Source of the DNA: Suillus spraguei
Lineage: Eukaryota; Basidiomycota; Agaricomycetes; Boletales; Suillaceae
Direction of reading: 5' to 3'
DNA length: 64,000 nucleotides
Assembly: GCA_016800925.1 (NCBI GenBank)
Contig: JABCPU010000023.1
Coordinates: 1-64,000, forward strand
Shown here in pieces: positions 21,302 to 32,453 of the stretch. Below the pieces are notes generated by a model, which ran no database searches, had not been told where the DNA came from, and saw only the letters and a program-made list of their open reading frames with translations. The position numbers were made by a program, and so were the translations under genes. The stretch's first letter is position 1. Each line of letters opens with the position of its first letter.

Positions 21302-22132
21302 CGTGAGCTTTATTAGTTTGGTGACTGTGGAGGTCCTCCTGAGTCAACGTTAGTGCCACACTGCTAGGTATCAAGTAGGTCTCGTGACCAAAGACCTCAT
21401 TTTCACTTGAACCATATGACGTTTAGACAGTTATTGAGCCTATATTAGGACTAAATTGAGACCGTAACCTCGAAACATTATTGTTAGAAGCTGTAACTCG
21501 CTTGAACTTCACCTTGGAGTTAATTCGCCGGCGTACGCCGACGGGTTACGGCCTGATTAATAATCAACGCTATCCCGAAGCTCACCGCGTCCTGACGTAT
21601 TTGACACTAACTGATTCTGAACACTTTTTTTTCATCAATATTCATGACATATTTTCTTTTGGTTGCTACGGCAAGGCCCGAGCACCGGACAGGCGCATAC
21701 AAAACGGGACTCAGCAAGAACTGAATGAAATACAACTTGACAAGATGTCAAATGATTGTAACTGAAAAGGCGGGTGTAACCGGCAGTGAGATAGGAAACT
21801 GACCGTGAACAACGCAAGTTGGGAGTCGGGGAAAGGAATCTGCTGTAGGACGCCCGCAGAGTGCATAGCATGCATGGCAGGATATGGTGGTGAATGAGAT
21901 ATAGGCACGAAATGAGAGTTATAGACGCTCCAGCTGAGGTTAGTGCTAAAAACAGACCAAAATTTTATGACAAGGTGAATTATATCCAGAAAAAGTGCCC
22001 ATAAACCCAACATGACAAAGCAAGAACAGCTAAATAGCATAAGTAGCAACGCAGCACAGGTGTAACCGTATGAAAGCCCATAGTTACTGTGTATCATCTC
22101 AATGCTAAGAGGCGCATCAGTTTCCCCGGTAT
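21302..22132. other. Upstream of the zinc-finger gene; unresolved minus ORF
   Basis: Contains a CGG-N6-CCG palindrome (21529-21540). A minus ORF at 21711-22169 has two hydrophobic segments (YTCAALLLMLFSCSCFVML and a following WALFLDIIHLVIKFW); it overlaps the end of the cytidylyltransferase-like gene in another frame. It could be a small membrane protein or an alternative last exon, but nothing in it is recognisable. By eye I found no Zap1-type zinc response element here. Confidence 0.3.
21529..21540. promoter_or_regulatory. Palindrome CGGCGTACGCCG (CGG-N6-CCG)
   Basis: A perfect 12-bp palindrome about 230 bp upstream of the zinc-finger regulator. The CGG-N6-CCG layout is that of Zn2Cys6 binuclear-cluster factor sites such as Ppr1/UaY. 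Binding is inference only. Confidence 0.35.
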
Positions 22133-23114
22133 CTATCCTCTGACTGGCTGCCTCTGCTTCCGAGCGCACCTCTCCGCCACCTCTATGGCTTCCAGGTCCT
22201 CCATCGCCCCAACGGCCCCAATGTCATGAGTCTTGCTGTCGGCGGACGTGGCAGTAGAAGTTTTTAGAGGCGGCTGCATAAATGTGTTATGCCCAGGCTG
22301 TTCTAACACCATTTCGGCAAGTTCTTGGAATGCTCCAATGTCTTCTGATAGATTACGAGAAACCAGAAGCGGAGCAGCAGTTAGTCGGGTAGTCATTCGA
22401 GTGGGTAGCACTCGTCCTGAGCCATTCTTCAGTATGCGCATCCTTTATGAGAAGGAATAGACTATACCTAGTCTCTTCGCTACGTCATATCCCTTGAGTC
22501 GTTCTTTATCAAATTCAGGGTTAACAGAAGAGCCCTCCTCCAAAGCAAGGTAATCAATACGCTTGTCGATAATAAAGCGATCGTTCACTGTCCATGGTGC
22601 GTCATGTAGTACCTCGTCTACCCAGCGACAGTGCCGCATAAGCTCACAACGCTCGAGATGTGAGAAATGAGGCGTAGTATTGTGAGCTCGACATTGCTCA
22701 TCCGAAAGCACTCCGACGATAAGATGCACAGAAGGGAATGAGAGCTTCGCTTGACGAAGCTGATGTACGTGCCTTGGACGAACTTCAGTGATCATGCAGC
22801 GTTCACTAGTGGCATACTCACCCGATAGTTAACACATCGAATACACCATCAACATACACTCTCCGAGTTATGTTGTCCCGTGGATATTTGCCAGCACTAG
22901 ACGCATTAAGTGCTTTCTGTACATACCCTTGTATATCCACAGGACTCAGCGTCACTGCGCTGAGTCGCTCCCTGGCTGCATCAGATGGGGGAAGCTCATA
23001 AGTAGTCAAGGCTGGAATATGATGCAAGTCGGCAATGCTGGACTCCAGGGAGCGCTGACCAGGGTTAGAGATGACGTCGTAGTCCTCGTCGCTCAGGACA
23101 GACGAACTATCCAT
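22133..23114 (-). CDS. Cytidylyltransferase-like protein with TxGH in place of HxGH
   Basis: Resembles choline-phosphate cytidylyltransferase, which makes CDP-choline in the Kennedy pathway. Exons 23114-22822, 22772-22468 and 22416-22133 encode 293 aa. The start is the ATG opening MDSSSVLSDEDYDV; an upstream in-frame ATG at 23198 is less likely. Core: RVYVDGVFDVLTIGHVHQLR, FPSVHLIVGVLSDEQC, ERCELMRHCRWVDEV, APWTVNDRFI, KRIDYLAL, and LPTRMTTRLTAAP where the family has the RTxGxST segment. The nucleotidyltransferase HxGH signature reads T96-I-G-H99, and the RTxGISTS motif is also lost. No amphipathic membrane helix is obvious. This is a divergent paralogue, probably catalytically weakened or with altered chemistry, rather than the housekeeping enzyme. 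Confidence 0.75.
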
Positions 23115-23376
23115 GATGAAGCAAGTGGAATAGAAAATACTGGCAAAAATGCGGGACACGAGGCCATTCCTCCTTCTGCAAGGAACATCGAAGTACAACT
23201 TGACCTGCTTCGTGGGAACTTTTAAAGTTCAACGGCCATAACCAGTAAATTGTCTTGTAGCTAGTAGGCCATATCTCTTTCTCCGGGACTCCACTCTATC
23301 ATCCAGAGTGACGTTCATCATCTTTTATGCTTCTTCCGCGAAGAGGACAATTGCAAATAAATTGTTCACTGATATT

Positions 23377-24385
23377 TTATGCAGCCAATGGCGGTATAAT
23401 ACCAGGCAAGAAGGCAGACCCCTTGTTCTCCTCATACCACTTCGAATCGTGAGCAATCAATACCTGCACTCTTGGGACTCCCAGCAGCAACCGCATTCTC
23501 GCGATATTCTCTATCGCCTTCTCCTTATCTTCATGCATGCACCTGACACGACCTGACGGATCAATGCTATGTGCTACCTCTTTCTCGCCCGTAATCAATC
23601 TGTAGTCGTGAGCGGAATCTCCTCCAAGGAGAATCCACGCGCCATCTGAGGTGGTGCGCGCAAGTATGTTGATGTGTCCTCTGATATGCCCTATAATACT
23701 GACTTGTTAGGCCGTAGTACGTTATAAAGGTTCCCATACCACAAACCTGGCGCATCGATGATATACATGCTGCCATCGCCGAAAAAATCTAATGCAAGCG
23801 GAAACGGTCCAACGGGGAGACTGAAGTCAGACAGAGGAAGAAACCTGGTGCGCTCATGCGGAAGGGCGGTCGAAGAGAAGGGGGAGTCTGGGTTCATAGG
23901 ATATCCTGAAGTCAAGAGCTCCCTGCACCCTTCTCCCACAACAAACGTAGCTCTGGTAAATGGCTCATGGTCCCCAATGCTAATAAAAAATAATTAATTT
24001 TTTTGGGTCTGCCAGTTATCCCTGACACCCACTGGTCCCAGTGCAAGTGACTAATGATGACAGTTTCGACCTGATCAGGGGAAACACCTCCCTTAACCAG
24101 TGACTCTGCGACTGTCTGGTCCACAACAGGGGCAAACCCCAGGGCCTTGATGCGCTCCTGGGAAAGAGGGGTGTATCCTTCGAGGTCGCGCCGTATACCT
24201 AAGTCGAAGACAACCCATGAATTGGTCTTGGAGTGTCGTAGTGAGAAGGCAAGAGATGGACACGATATGGACTCTCCTTGTGAGTTGCCGTCCACAACCA
24301 AATCGCAGTGGATGCGAATATTTCCTCCCTCAAGCGCTGATACATGCATGAAAGGTTGGTTTACGCTGGGCGGAGGAAGCATCAT
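23377..24385 (-). CDS. Metallo-beta-lactamase-fold hydrolase (AhlD/lactonase-like)
   Basis: Zinc hydrolase of the MBL superfamily. Exons 24385-24033, 23979-23747 and 23690-23377 give 299 aa, starting at MMLPPPSV; an ATG at 24454 would add a hydrophobic leader and cannot be excluded. The metal motif HLHWDH (113-118) spans the first intron. Further ligands: the His in DAPGHIRGH, the Asp in LLGGDSAHD and the His in LIAHDSKWY. FFGDGSMYIIDAPG and CMHEDKEKAIENIARMR are typical of the fungal branch often named after N-acyl-homoserine lactonase. All ligands are present, so it should be active. The physiological substrate cannot be told. It is divergent to the M20 peptidase, sharing a 750-bp upstream region. 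Confidence 0.85.
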
Positions 24386-25133
24386 TCCAGTTGATTGTCC
24401 TGACTTGGTTGACGATGGGAAGTGGAATGGCAATATGAATATGCTCACGCACATGGTTTCCACATTTATATATTCTTTCGGAACATGATGATGCCTAAGC
24501 AAGCAAGAAAGTATTTAGAACTACCTGAAATATCGACTTCAGAGAGTCTCTGCCTAAATTCTACCGCTGAGTGTCAGTGCACGCAGTTGAACGAATGACC
24601 TTTGTAACATCAGGGAAACGTAATTCACTACAGAGTGCTACGGAGCACTCCGTAGCACAATCCAACTCGCTGATGAATCGCAAAGATAACTTGTCATTCC
24701 CTTGCATCGTTCACGCACACGTAAAGTGCCCGCCTCGAGGGCGATATAAGCTTGATCTGCTGCTGAAGAAGCTGTTATCTTGATAAACTCATCCTGAGCA
24801 CTAAGCTGGCCTATTAATGGAGATGAGCCTCATGAGGATCTTGTCACGGGTGTCCGCTGTTCTATTAGTGGCGGTTAGCCTGACACGATAATAATTGCTG
24901 ACCCCTGAGTACTTCCGGAGGCAGGACGCGTCTGAGGTCACGTTCTTGCAAAATCAAAACTCTCGGTTCCGTCAATCATATACTAGTCATCGAACCGAGT
25001 AATTAACTTAGATATAGTTGCCGTTGACTCTGATAGCCTTGCCTAGCAGACACTCGCATCACCACTTGAGTCATAGCTTCATTGCTCACCAATTCAAACT
25101 TTCTGAAGAGTCATCGTCATACACGAGCCCCAT
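24386..25133. promoter_or_regulatory. Divergent promoter region between MBL hydrolase and M20 peptidase
   Basis: 748 bp with no credible gene, lying between two outward-reading genes. It holds the palindrome at 24635-24658. Confidence 0.45.
24635..24658. promoter_or_regulatory. 24-bp palindrome with CGG-N6-CCG core
   Basis: Perfect 11-bp arms, GTGCTACGGAG and CTCCGTAGCAC, separated by CA. The core is CGGAGCACTCCG, a CGG-N6-CCG site of the kind bound by Zn2Cys6 dimers. It lies 250 bp upstream of the MBL hydrolase start and about 475 bp from the peptidase start. Confidence 0.4.
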
Positions 25134-27502
25134 ATGGCTCCCACACAATTTGATTCATATCGTCTTATTGGCGAAACCGCGACACCGAGGAAGCACCAGC
25201 ATGAAAGCGGCTGTGTTAGGTTACTGCTTGCAATTCGAGTGCTGTTGTGCAGTCTGGTAATCATTTTACTAGTGCTCTACAAGTTCTACGACCCCGCTTT
25301 CTTGCATCTTCCTCGGTCTTGGCTTTGGCTAGGTCCTTGTAACGAGCTTGCTGGGTCTCTACCTCCGGCCGTTAATTCTACTACATGCCCCCAGTGGGCG
25401 GCTTTACATCCAACCAAGAATCGTAGGCTCAGCGAAGACTTGGATGTGGCATATAGCTCAGAAAACTTCAAGCAAAAAGCCATTCAAGCCCTCGGAGACG
25501 CAGTCCGTGTACCGTAAGTCCTAATACTGTATATCACTGTGGAAACATGGACGTGCTCTTAGGACCGAATCGTACGACGATAATGGACCGGTCGGTGAAG
25601 ACAGCCGATGGGATACATTCGCAGAACTTCATCGAGTTCTTGAGGCCTCGTTTCCTCGCATGTACGTCAGGATCTTCAAGTCTGAGTATCATGTCGCAGC
25701 TCACTTTTATTTCCAGTTACGAATCCCTCAATGTCACAAAAGTCAACACATATGGTCTGGTTTTTCACTGGCAGGGATCAACTTCTGCAAAGCCGTACAT
25801 CTTGGCCGCTCATCAAGGTTATTCCCATTTGAACATCCTACTGAATCTCGGTTGACGTCGTTTCAGATGTTGTACCAGTCGAAGGTCAAACAGTTGAAGA
25901 GTGGAAGCACGATCCGTATTCAGGGTACTATGACGGTAGGCAAAATTTCAATCCCGCGAGGCACTGCTTAGCATCTGTATCACAGGCACATGGATATGGG
26001 GTCGTGGTACTTGCGATGACAAAGGCGACTTGATACAACAACTGCTCGCTATCGATTCACTGTTAAAGCAAGGTTTCTCTCCTGCACGCACCCTTATACT
26101 TTCGTATGGATTCGACGAAGAGTCCAAAGGCATAGAGGTCAGGAAGACCTTTACACACACACAAGTTACATTATTGATAGGTCGCTCCAGGGTGCTGGTC
26201 ATCTTGCTCGATACTTGGAAGAAACGTACGGGCGTGATTCTTTTGCCCTGCTTCTTGACGAAGGAGGTATGTAGACTAAATTTTGCAAGTGACTCAACTC
26301 AACCCTGTATCAGATACTTACACAGACATGGGTGGCGTTGTTTTTGCGACCCCCTCGATATCTGAGAAGGGATATCTTGATGTAGAGATCACGCTTTCAA
26401 CTCAGGGTGGTCATTCGAGTGTACCACCTCCTCATACGGTGCGTATTGATCTCTACACCTTGCTGATAATTGATCAGCAATACTGTACAGAGTATCGGCC
26501 TCCTCTCTCGTTTCATAGCAGCAGTAGAGGATAACCCACACCGAGCCAGCCTTTCCCGAACCGGAACCCCATTTGTGACGACGCAGTGCCTTGCAGCTTA
26601 CAATCCAGTGTACCCCGAAGACCTGCGAAAGCTCGCAAGAAAAGCGGTTACAGATGATGCAGCTCTGAAGGTGCTTCAAGAGCGACTTCTGGCTTCGGAT
26701 CCCTCCTACAAAGCATTGCTCGGGAACACACAAGCAGTAGACCTCATTTCAGGTGGTGTGAAAGTCAATGCTCTCCCAGAGCGTGCTAGTGCAGTGATCA
26801 ATCACCGCATCGCAGAGCATAGGTCTTGCTTCTTTTGTAGGATTTTAGGATTTTGTTCACTTCTTTCTTTTAGTTCTGTTGGTGACTTGCAGCAGCACAT
26901 CACCGAGCTTTTGACTCCGTTGGCAATCAAGTATGACCTCGCACTCGTCGCGTTTGGCAACAACGTGACTTGCGGTGGTGCTGGTCAGGTTGTTCTGTCC
27001 GACTTCCTCGGGACGGCCTTGGAACCTTCGCCCGTGACGCCTACCGAGTATGGTCCTTGGGCACTCTTGCAAGGAAGCATTAAGGCTACTTTTGAGAGCT
27101 CCCCTGCCCGCAACGGCAGCGAGGTCGTGGTTATACCCTATCTGTCAGTTGGTACGTTATAGTTGTCTGGTTTATACTGCACAATTCTAACGAATGGTAT
27201 TAACCAGGCAACACCGGTAAGCAACTGTGATTTATCCATAATGAATCATCCCTTTACGTAGTCTCAGACACACAATTCTACTGGAATTTGACCAAGCATA
27301 TTTTCCGCTTCACGCCGTCCTTTGACACTGATCGTTATAATGGACTTCACACCGTGAATGAAGGCAAGTGTCACAGAGTGTTACGTTGTTTTCCTTGCTC
27401 ATGCAGTTCCCCAAACCAGCTTTCCGTGCAGACGGCTTGAATGAAGGCGTTCGTTTCTATACTAAGTTTATCTTGAATATGGACGAAAGTGATTTACCAT
27501 GA
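25134..27502 (+). CDS. CPS1: M20 metallopeptidase, vacuolar carboxypeptidase S-like
   Basis: Membrane-anchored zinc carboxypeptidase. About eleven exons join in frame. The N-terminus carries one type II membrane segment (LLLAIRVLLCSLVIILLVL), as in Cps1, which is sorted to the vacuole. Family landmarks: LAAHQ|DVVPVEGQTV (metal His and Asp region), WGRGTCDDKG (bridging Asp), GFDEESKG (catalytic and metal Glu), DEGG, GGHSSVPPPHT, TQAVDLISGGVKVNALPE and NTGVSDTQFYWNLTKHIFRF (C-terminal metal His). The next-to-last intron (27364-27419) begins GC rather than GT, within the sequence AG|GCAAGT, the usual context of GC-AG introns. No lesions found. It likely releases C-terminal residues of peptides for nitrogen recycling. 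Confidence 0.85.
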
Positions 27503-27679
27503 CCGTGTTTTACTGTTGTTGGTGTCGTGATCTCACGCTCACCTGTTGCTTTGCTGTGATCAAATGTTTTCGTCGTACTTTGTGATACCTAATATGCATT
27601 TATTGGAAAAGTTGTACAACACAAGCTTATAGATACACAAGTATATATGATACACAACACTTCGCATTATCTTGTGTTA

Positions 27680-30043
27680 TCATTCTACTTCAATCTCCGT
27701 CTCCGTGCCACTGGTCCTGCTATTGACCCCAGATCCCTCTTGTCCTGTCGAAACAACGTGACCTCGTCCATCTGTCGCAGCTGCTCCAGTCTCCGATGTC
27801 TGACGTCGAGTTTTGATGGCAGAATTTGAGCGGTGTCGCTCACGGGCCTCCACTTGAGCCTGAGCATGAGATGGACCACGTACTGTCCTGCTCCATACCA
27901 CTCTGCCTCTGCCATCAGTGACAAATGGGGGATCTGTGTCATGTTCGCATTGTGGCCGGGCGGCCGGTACTGTCTGCTCCCCTATACTGCTTGCTAGTAC
28001 TTCAGCAGCTCCCGAAGACACAGCTAACAACCCGTTGCTCTCCGGTGGGTCAGGGACACTAGACATAAATGCTGAACGAGGGTCGTTGTCGTTGTCGTTG
28101 TCGTTAGGTGGACGTAACGAGACATTCTCCTCTGCTTCATCTTCTTCGTCCTCGTCCTCGTCCTCGATGTCGATGATAATAGTCTCTCGGCTGCGGGAGT
28201 TCAGTACGGTACTGAACCTGGATGTACTTGATTGCTGAACGGTAGATGACGTGGAGGCTGGGGAGATAGATGAGGGACGGGGAGACGGTGTGCGGGGCAT
28301 TGCCCAAGGAAGGAAGCTGTGAGAAAATGGCCCAGAAACCTCCGCAGAGGATGAGGGTCTAAAAGGCATCGGAGGTGTCGTCAAGGGTCCCATGACTGGA
28401 GATGCACTCCTAGCCCTGGGTGGTATTGAAGCAGTGCGAACCGTTACGGGACTCTCGACAGGCAGAGACGGACTTTCCTCGACAGCGGGAGATACGGGGG
28501 TAACAGGAGCCACAAAATGCATAATTTCTAGTGACTGCTCTGTAGCTATACTTTCTGCCTATGGTAGAGTCAGAGCTACTAAACATACACATGGCATGGA
28601 ACACAGTTCTAAAAAAGGCTCACCAGTAACTCAAAGGACTGGTGGTCTTCGTCGTCGTCATCCATAAGAGTATTCGTGGTCGCACCAGACTCCGCATCCA
28701 TGCCATTTAATAACGCTGGGAGATGTTGTCGGACGAAGCTGAGAGTGACATGGAGATTACTCGTTGGGTCTCCAAGGATGGTCTGCAGAAGTCTAAGACG
28801 ATCTGCAAGATCTGCTTCTGAACTAGACCCGATAAACGTGCCGCCACGTTGCCGCTGTTGTCTCCTAAATACCTGAGAGGACATAAATATAAAGCCATAA
28901 CATGCACATGACGTTATACCTTCATGAAATGATTTGCTCCGTATTGGAAAACGTGTGGTGTACCATCGGGATTGAGATGCTGGTAGAAGCAATCGAGACC
29001 GAATGGGCAACAGGGCTTGCCAGAGGCTGTTGTTTCGACGAAGTATCTACATGACGGCGATCAGGTCAGCGAAAGGAATATAGAGACCATACTCACTTGC
29101 ACGGAACACGAGCCATGCTATTCTTGTAGCTAACTGTTATTTCCTGCTTGCGTGGGTGATCGTGAGGGAAGAAATGCGTAGATGGTGTAATGAAACGCGA
29201 TGGACTGCGGCAGTAGGGACAGCGTTTTATTACTCCTGACATCACCATGTCCGACGACTTTCCTTGTGGCTCTCGCCACTGGCGAATACACTACTCAATA
29301 GTGTAAGTTTCTGCATAAAAAGAACGACAATGATAGATCGACCTGAAGACAGAATACATGACCGCAACCAGCTGGAAACAATGTCAGAGGGCGTTGCAAA
29401 AACCAAGATGGCGACTCACTCAAAAGACCGTATGTCTGAGGTTTCTCCATGCATATGTTGCACATATTTTCATCCAAGTGCTTTGACTCCTCATCCAGGG
29501 GGACTTTCACAAGCTCATGGCGAAACCAGCACTGAGTACCCCGGGTGCAGTGTCCTGAAATTCGGTCAGTTATATCATGTCATCATCAAACTGCACCTTG
29601 CTTACCTTGAATATAGTATCTGCACACCTTGGATTTGTCGTACGGGGTAAGCTTTTCCTCAACACCGTGGAGAAACTTGCAATCATCGCCAGCGTAGCAG
29701 CCCCTGGGGGTTTGGTAGTACCGACAGATTCCCCGTGGCTTGGATGTCACCGGGCGATCCATGTGAACATCTGGTGTTTTCCTTCAAAACTACAGATGAC
29801 AAGTATTAGAATAAGTATTCCACTACTGGTAAATGATCAGGCAGGCAATCGTGGACGATGACAGAAAGGTGGTCTTGTTTCCCACGATGCCATTTGAGCC
29901 AGCTAGAGTCGAGACTCAGTTGCCCGTCGGGAGTGTCACCGTTGGCCTGATGGTCATGCTCCTTCTATGTAGAAACCCTTCCACACATACAAACTAACAG
30001 TACACTTGGGTTACGATATGTGTCAGTTTGCACTACCTGCCAT
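27680..30043 (-). CDS. Makorin-like RING/CCCH E3 ubiquitin ligase
   Basis: Domain order is CCCH-CCCH-RING-CCCH-long acidic tail. Finger 1 is CRYYQTPRGCYAGDDCKFLH and finger 2 CRYYIQGHCTRGTQCWFRH. The RING is CNIC...CGHVFCLQCIRQW...CPYC (C3HC4), assembled across two short introns. Finger 3 is PCKYFV...CCPFGLDCFYQH. This is the makorin architecture; makorins are RING E3 ligases that also bind RNA. The C-terminal 280 residues are Ser/Pro-rich with an acidic run (DIEDEDEDEEDEAEE) and a DNDNDND tract. The stop is at 27680. The first exon is uncertain: the first supported exon starts near 29962, and the ATG at 30043 is a guess. Nuclear or cytosolic role inferred. Confidence 0.75.
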
Positions 30044-30252
30044 GCCGATGGGTTAATTTCATCGAGCCATCAAATGATTAATGCTCTACTATATATCACT
30101 TTAAATAACTTTCTCATTTGTTCACGGGTTCTCTGATGGGTGTATAGTAAAATTAGAATTACACAGTAAGCTATCGTGCGCACAAGCGATGCGGGCCAAA
30201 GCAGATGGTAAAAATGAAGGAACTTTATCGGTACTTTGCCAAGCACGAACGT

Positions 30253-32453
30253 TTACGATGCTAAAGGAATCCTAAACCCGCCGGTTCTCCTCATCATGTC
30301 GTCAGGATCGTATTTTGCGCGGATTTGCATGAGCTTCGACAAATTCTTCTTGTAGATGTCCTCAACTGGAGTGTCAGCGAGCGAGGTGTTGCAATATTTT
30401 GGCAAACTATCATTAGTGCACCCCTCTGCCTCTGCCACCTTTTGAATAGACTGCAGGATCTGCATCATAAGCCCGATCCAGTACTCATCATTGCTCTCTC
30501 CTTCCCATTGGAAGCAGACGAGCAACGGCCCATTCGGCTGACCTTTCTTGTGCGGCCAGGCGGCGGAAGTGCTTGCATCAAACATGGATGGTAGGAATGG
30601 CCAAATATCAATGACGGCTGACTTTCCCTGGTTGTCCTTCAGCTTGCTGGCAGCGAGCTGAGAATAAGAGCGGTGAGAAAAGATGTTTACAGATTTGGAT
30701 ACTAAGGATAATTATACCTTTGATTGGTCCTCGATCTCATCCAAGAGCCTTCGGGTGAAGTGCGAAACCATCACAGTTCCCCAACGCGCCCTTTAGGAGT
30801 ACAAGTGAGATGGATGTTGAAGAATTTGTTCATAACATACCTAACGTTCTCTTCTCCGACACCAGCTTTAGGAGGATTCTTCGCGTATGTCTGTAAAGAG
30901 AGCCGTGTCCCATGAACTGGACTATGCAGCGGCGCTGCAGTGACGTGGGACGGATCATGAATATGGGAAAAAAGCTGGTCCATGAATGCAAAGTTTTCAG
31001 CAAGCCTTTTGTCTGCTTCGTCATGAACATCGTGGTCAATCCATTTCTCGTCAGAGATTTCGAGGAGCTCCTCGAAAGGATTGTCCGAAGGAAGCGGCCC
31101 ATCATAAAAAAGGTCAACCGTGATCTTGTGCTGTGTCGGCAGTTAATGTCAGTGCACAGCAAAATTTTGGGGTTGGGCATACCTCCTGTTCTCCGCGGAT
31201 GCAGAAATGTCTGTATGCAGCAACAATCGCTGCCTTCTTGTCTTTGCACTTATCAATGTGGTTCATAATTGCTTCCTTCACCAGTGTGGCCTTATCTATT
31301 GGAAATGTCAACATATTCCGCTGATTTTTTCATATAACACGATATCAGCATGAAGGACACAGTAAAAAAACATGTAGACACTGACGTAGATAGGTCCCAA
31401 AGAATAGCTCTTGACAGTGAATGAAGTAACAATGCCGAAGTTGTTCCCGCCCCCCTGTTTCGGTGAGAACTAGAATGATACCTGAGCATTTGATAAACTC
31501 ACTCTTATAGCAAAGAAAAGGTCACTATTGCGTTCAGCAGATGCCTTCACTGAATTTCCGTTGCACAAGACGACTTGCACCTCAACCAGATTGTCTATTC
31601 CAAGACCGTACTGGTTGGTCAAAAGAGAGTAACCACCGCCCAGTAGCCAGCCGGCCACTCCGACACCAGCAGCGGTAGCCCCGCCGACGATGTTTCGTTT
31701 ATACTGGGCTATTTCCTTGTAGACCTCATCAAAGAGGCATCCCGCTCCAATGCGTAGATTCTGGGTTTTGCTGTTATATTTGATTTCGTTGAAGTTGGCC
31801 ATGGAAATCTGGATGCCTGTAGTGGAGCTGAAGCCAGGATTGGTGGAATGTCCACCCCCTTTGACCTAGATAAAGTCATGAAAATGGCGAGAAGGACTGA
31901 TAATAATATACACACCGCAAATTTCACTTTATCATGTGTCTTGAGGACTCTCACCTAAACAACGTTCAATTCAACAAAAATCTACTCAGAAATCGGGCAC
32001 TGACGATCTTTTTCAAGTCATCAACACTGCCAGGTTGAACTGCGCAGCGGGCTACTTCAGAGCTGCTCTCGAATTGGTGGAGACACTGAGTTTATAACCG
32101 GCGCCACCTTCATAATGCTTCAATACTATGGCATAATGGCCAAGTGAACACTTTACCGAACCGCAAAAACTGCGAGACATGCTTCGAGTTTTTGCAAATA
32201 TTCTGAATTTCCTTCGTGGCTTCGATGTACTCTTTCTCGGTCCAAAAATCAGTGTCGTAGCTAGTGTCTGAGTCCCCGTTACTGCCGTCGTCCGACTGAT
32301 CTGGCTTGTCATTGTAGTCAATCGAGGCAGGGATTCCTTGGGCTGTAGAATGTTTGCCAGTACTTCCCTAAAATTTGTATTGGCAAGATGGACTGATGAC
32401 ACAGTAATAGTACGTACCATACTGCCACAGTAGGTTGTGCCATCTTCAGTACC
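30253..32453 (-). CDS. BBE-type FAD-linked oxidase (5' end unresolved)
   Basis: Secreted-type flavoprotein oxidase with an FAD_binding_4 domain and a C-terminal berberine-bridge domain. Visible landmarks: VKGGGHSTNPGFSSTTG (the His is the flavin attachment site), VGVAGWLLGGGYSLLTNQYG, RGGGNNFGIVTSFT, KDNQGKSAVIDIWPFLP, and YCNTSLADTP with KLMQIRAKYDPDD near the stop at 30253. The second covalent Cys of bicovalent BBEs is absent, so a single His link is expected. Exons from about 32085 down join without lesions. The N-terminal part (GTEDGTTYCGSM, STAQGIPASIDYNDKPD, then an acidic DDGSNGDSDTS stretch) can be joined by splicing, but one junction near 32100 either needs an unusually long intron or carries a frameshift, and no signal peptide was fixed. 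Substrates of this family include carbohydrates and alkaloids; not predictable here. Confidence 0.75.

Noticed and set aside
22133..22169. Overlap between the end of the cytidylyltransferase-like gene and a membrane-type ORF (21711-22169) as a gene fusion
   Set aside because: The frames differ and no good intron joins them; there is no evidence for a fused product.
24021..24040. Apparent loss of the last His in the MBL motif (HLHWDQ)
   Set aside because: The Q comes from reading into the intron. Splicing at GTGGGT (24032) to 23979 restores HLHWDH followed by IGDHE.
28080..28180. GTC/GTT triplet runs (DNDNDND and EDEDEDEE tracts) as a stand-alone microsatellite
   Set aside because: They lie inside the acidic tail of the makorin-like protein and are in frame, so they are coding low complexity.
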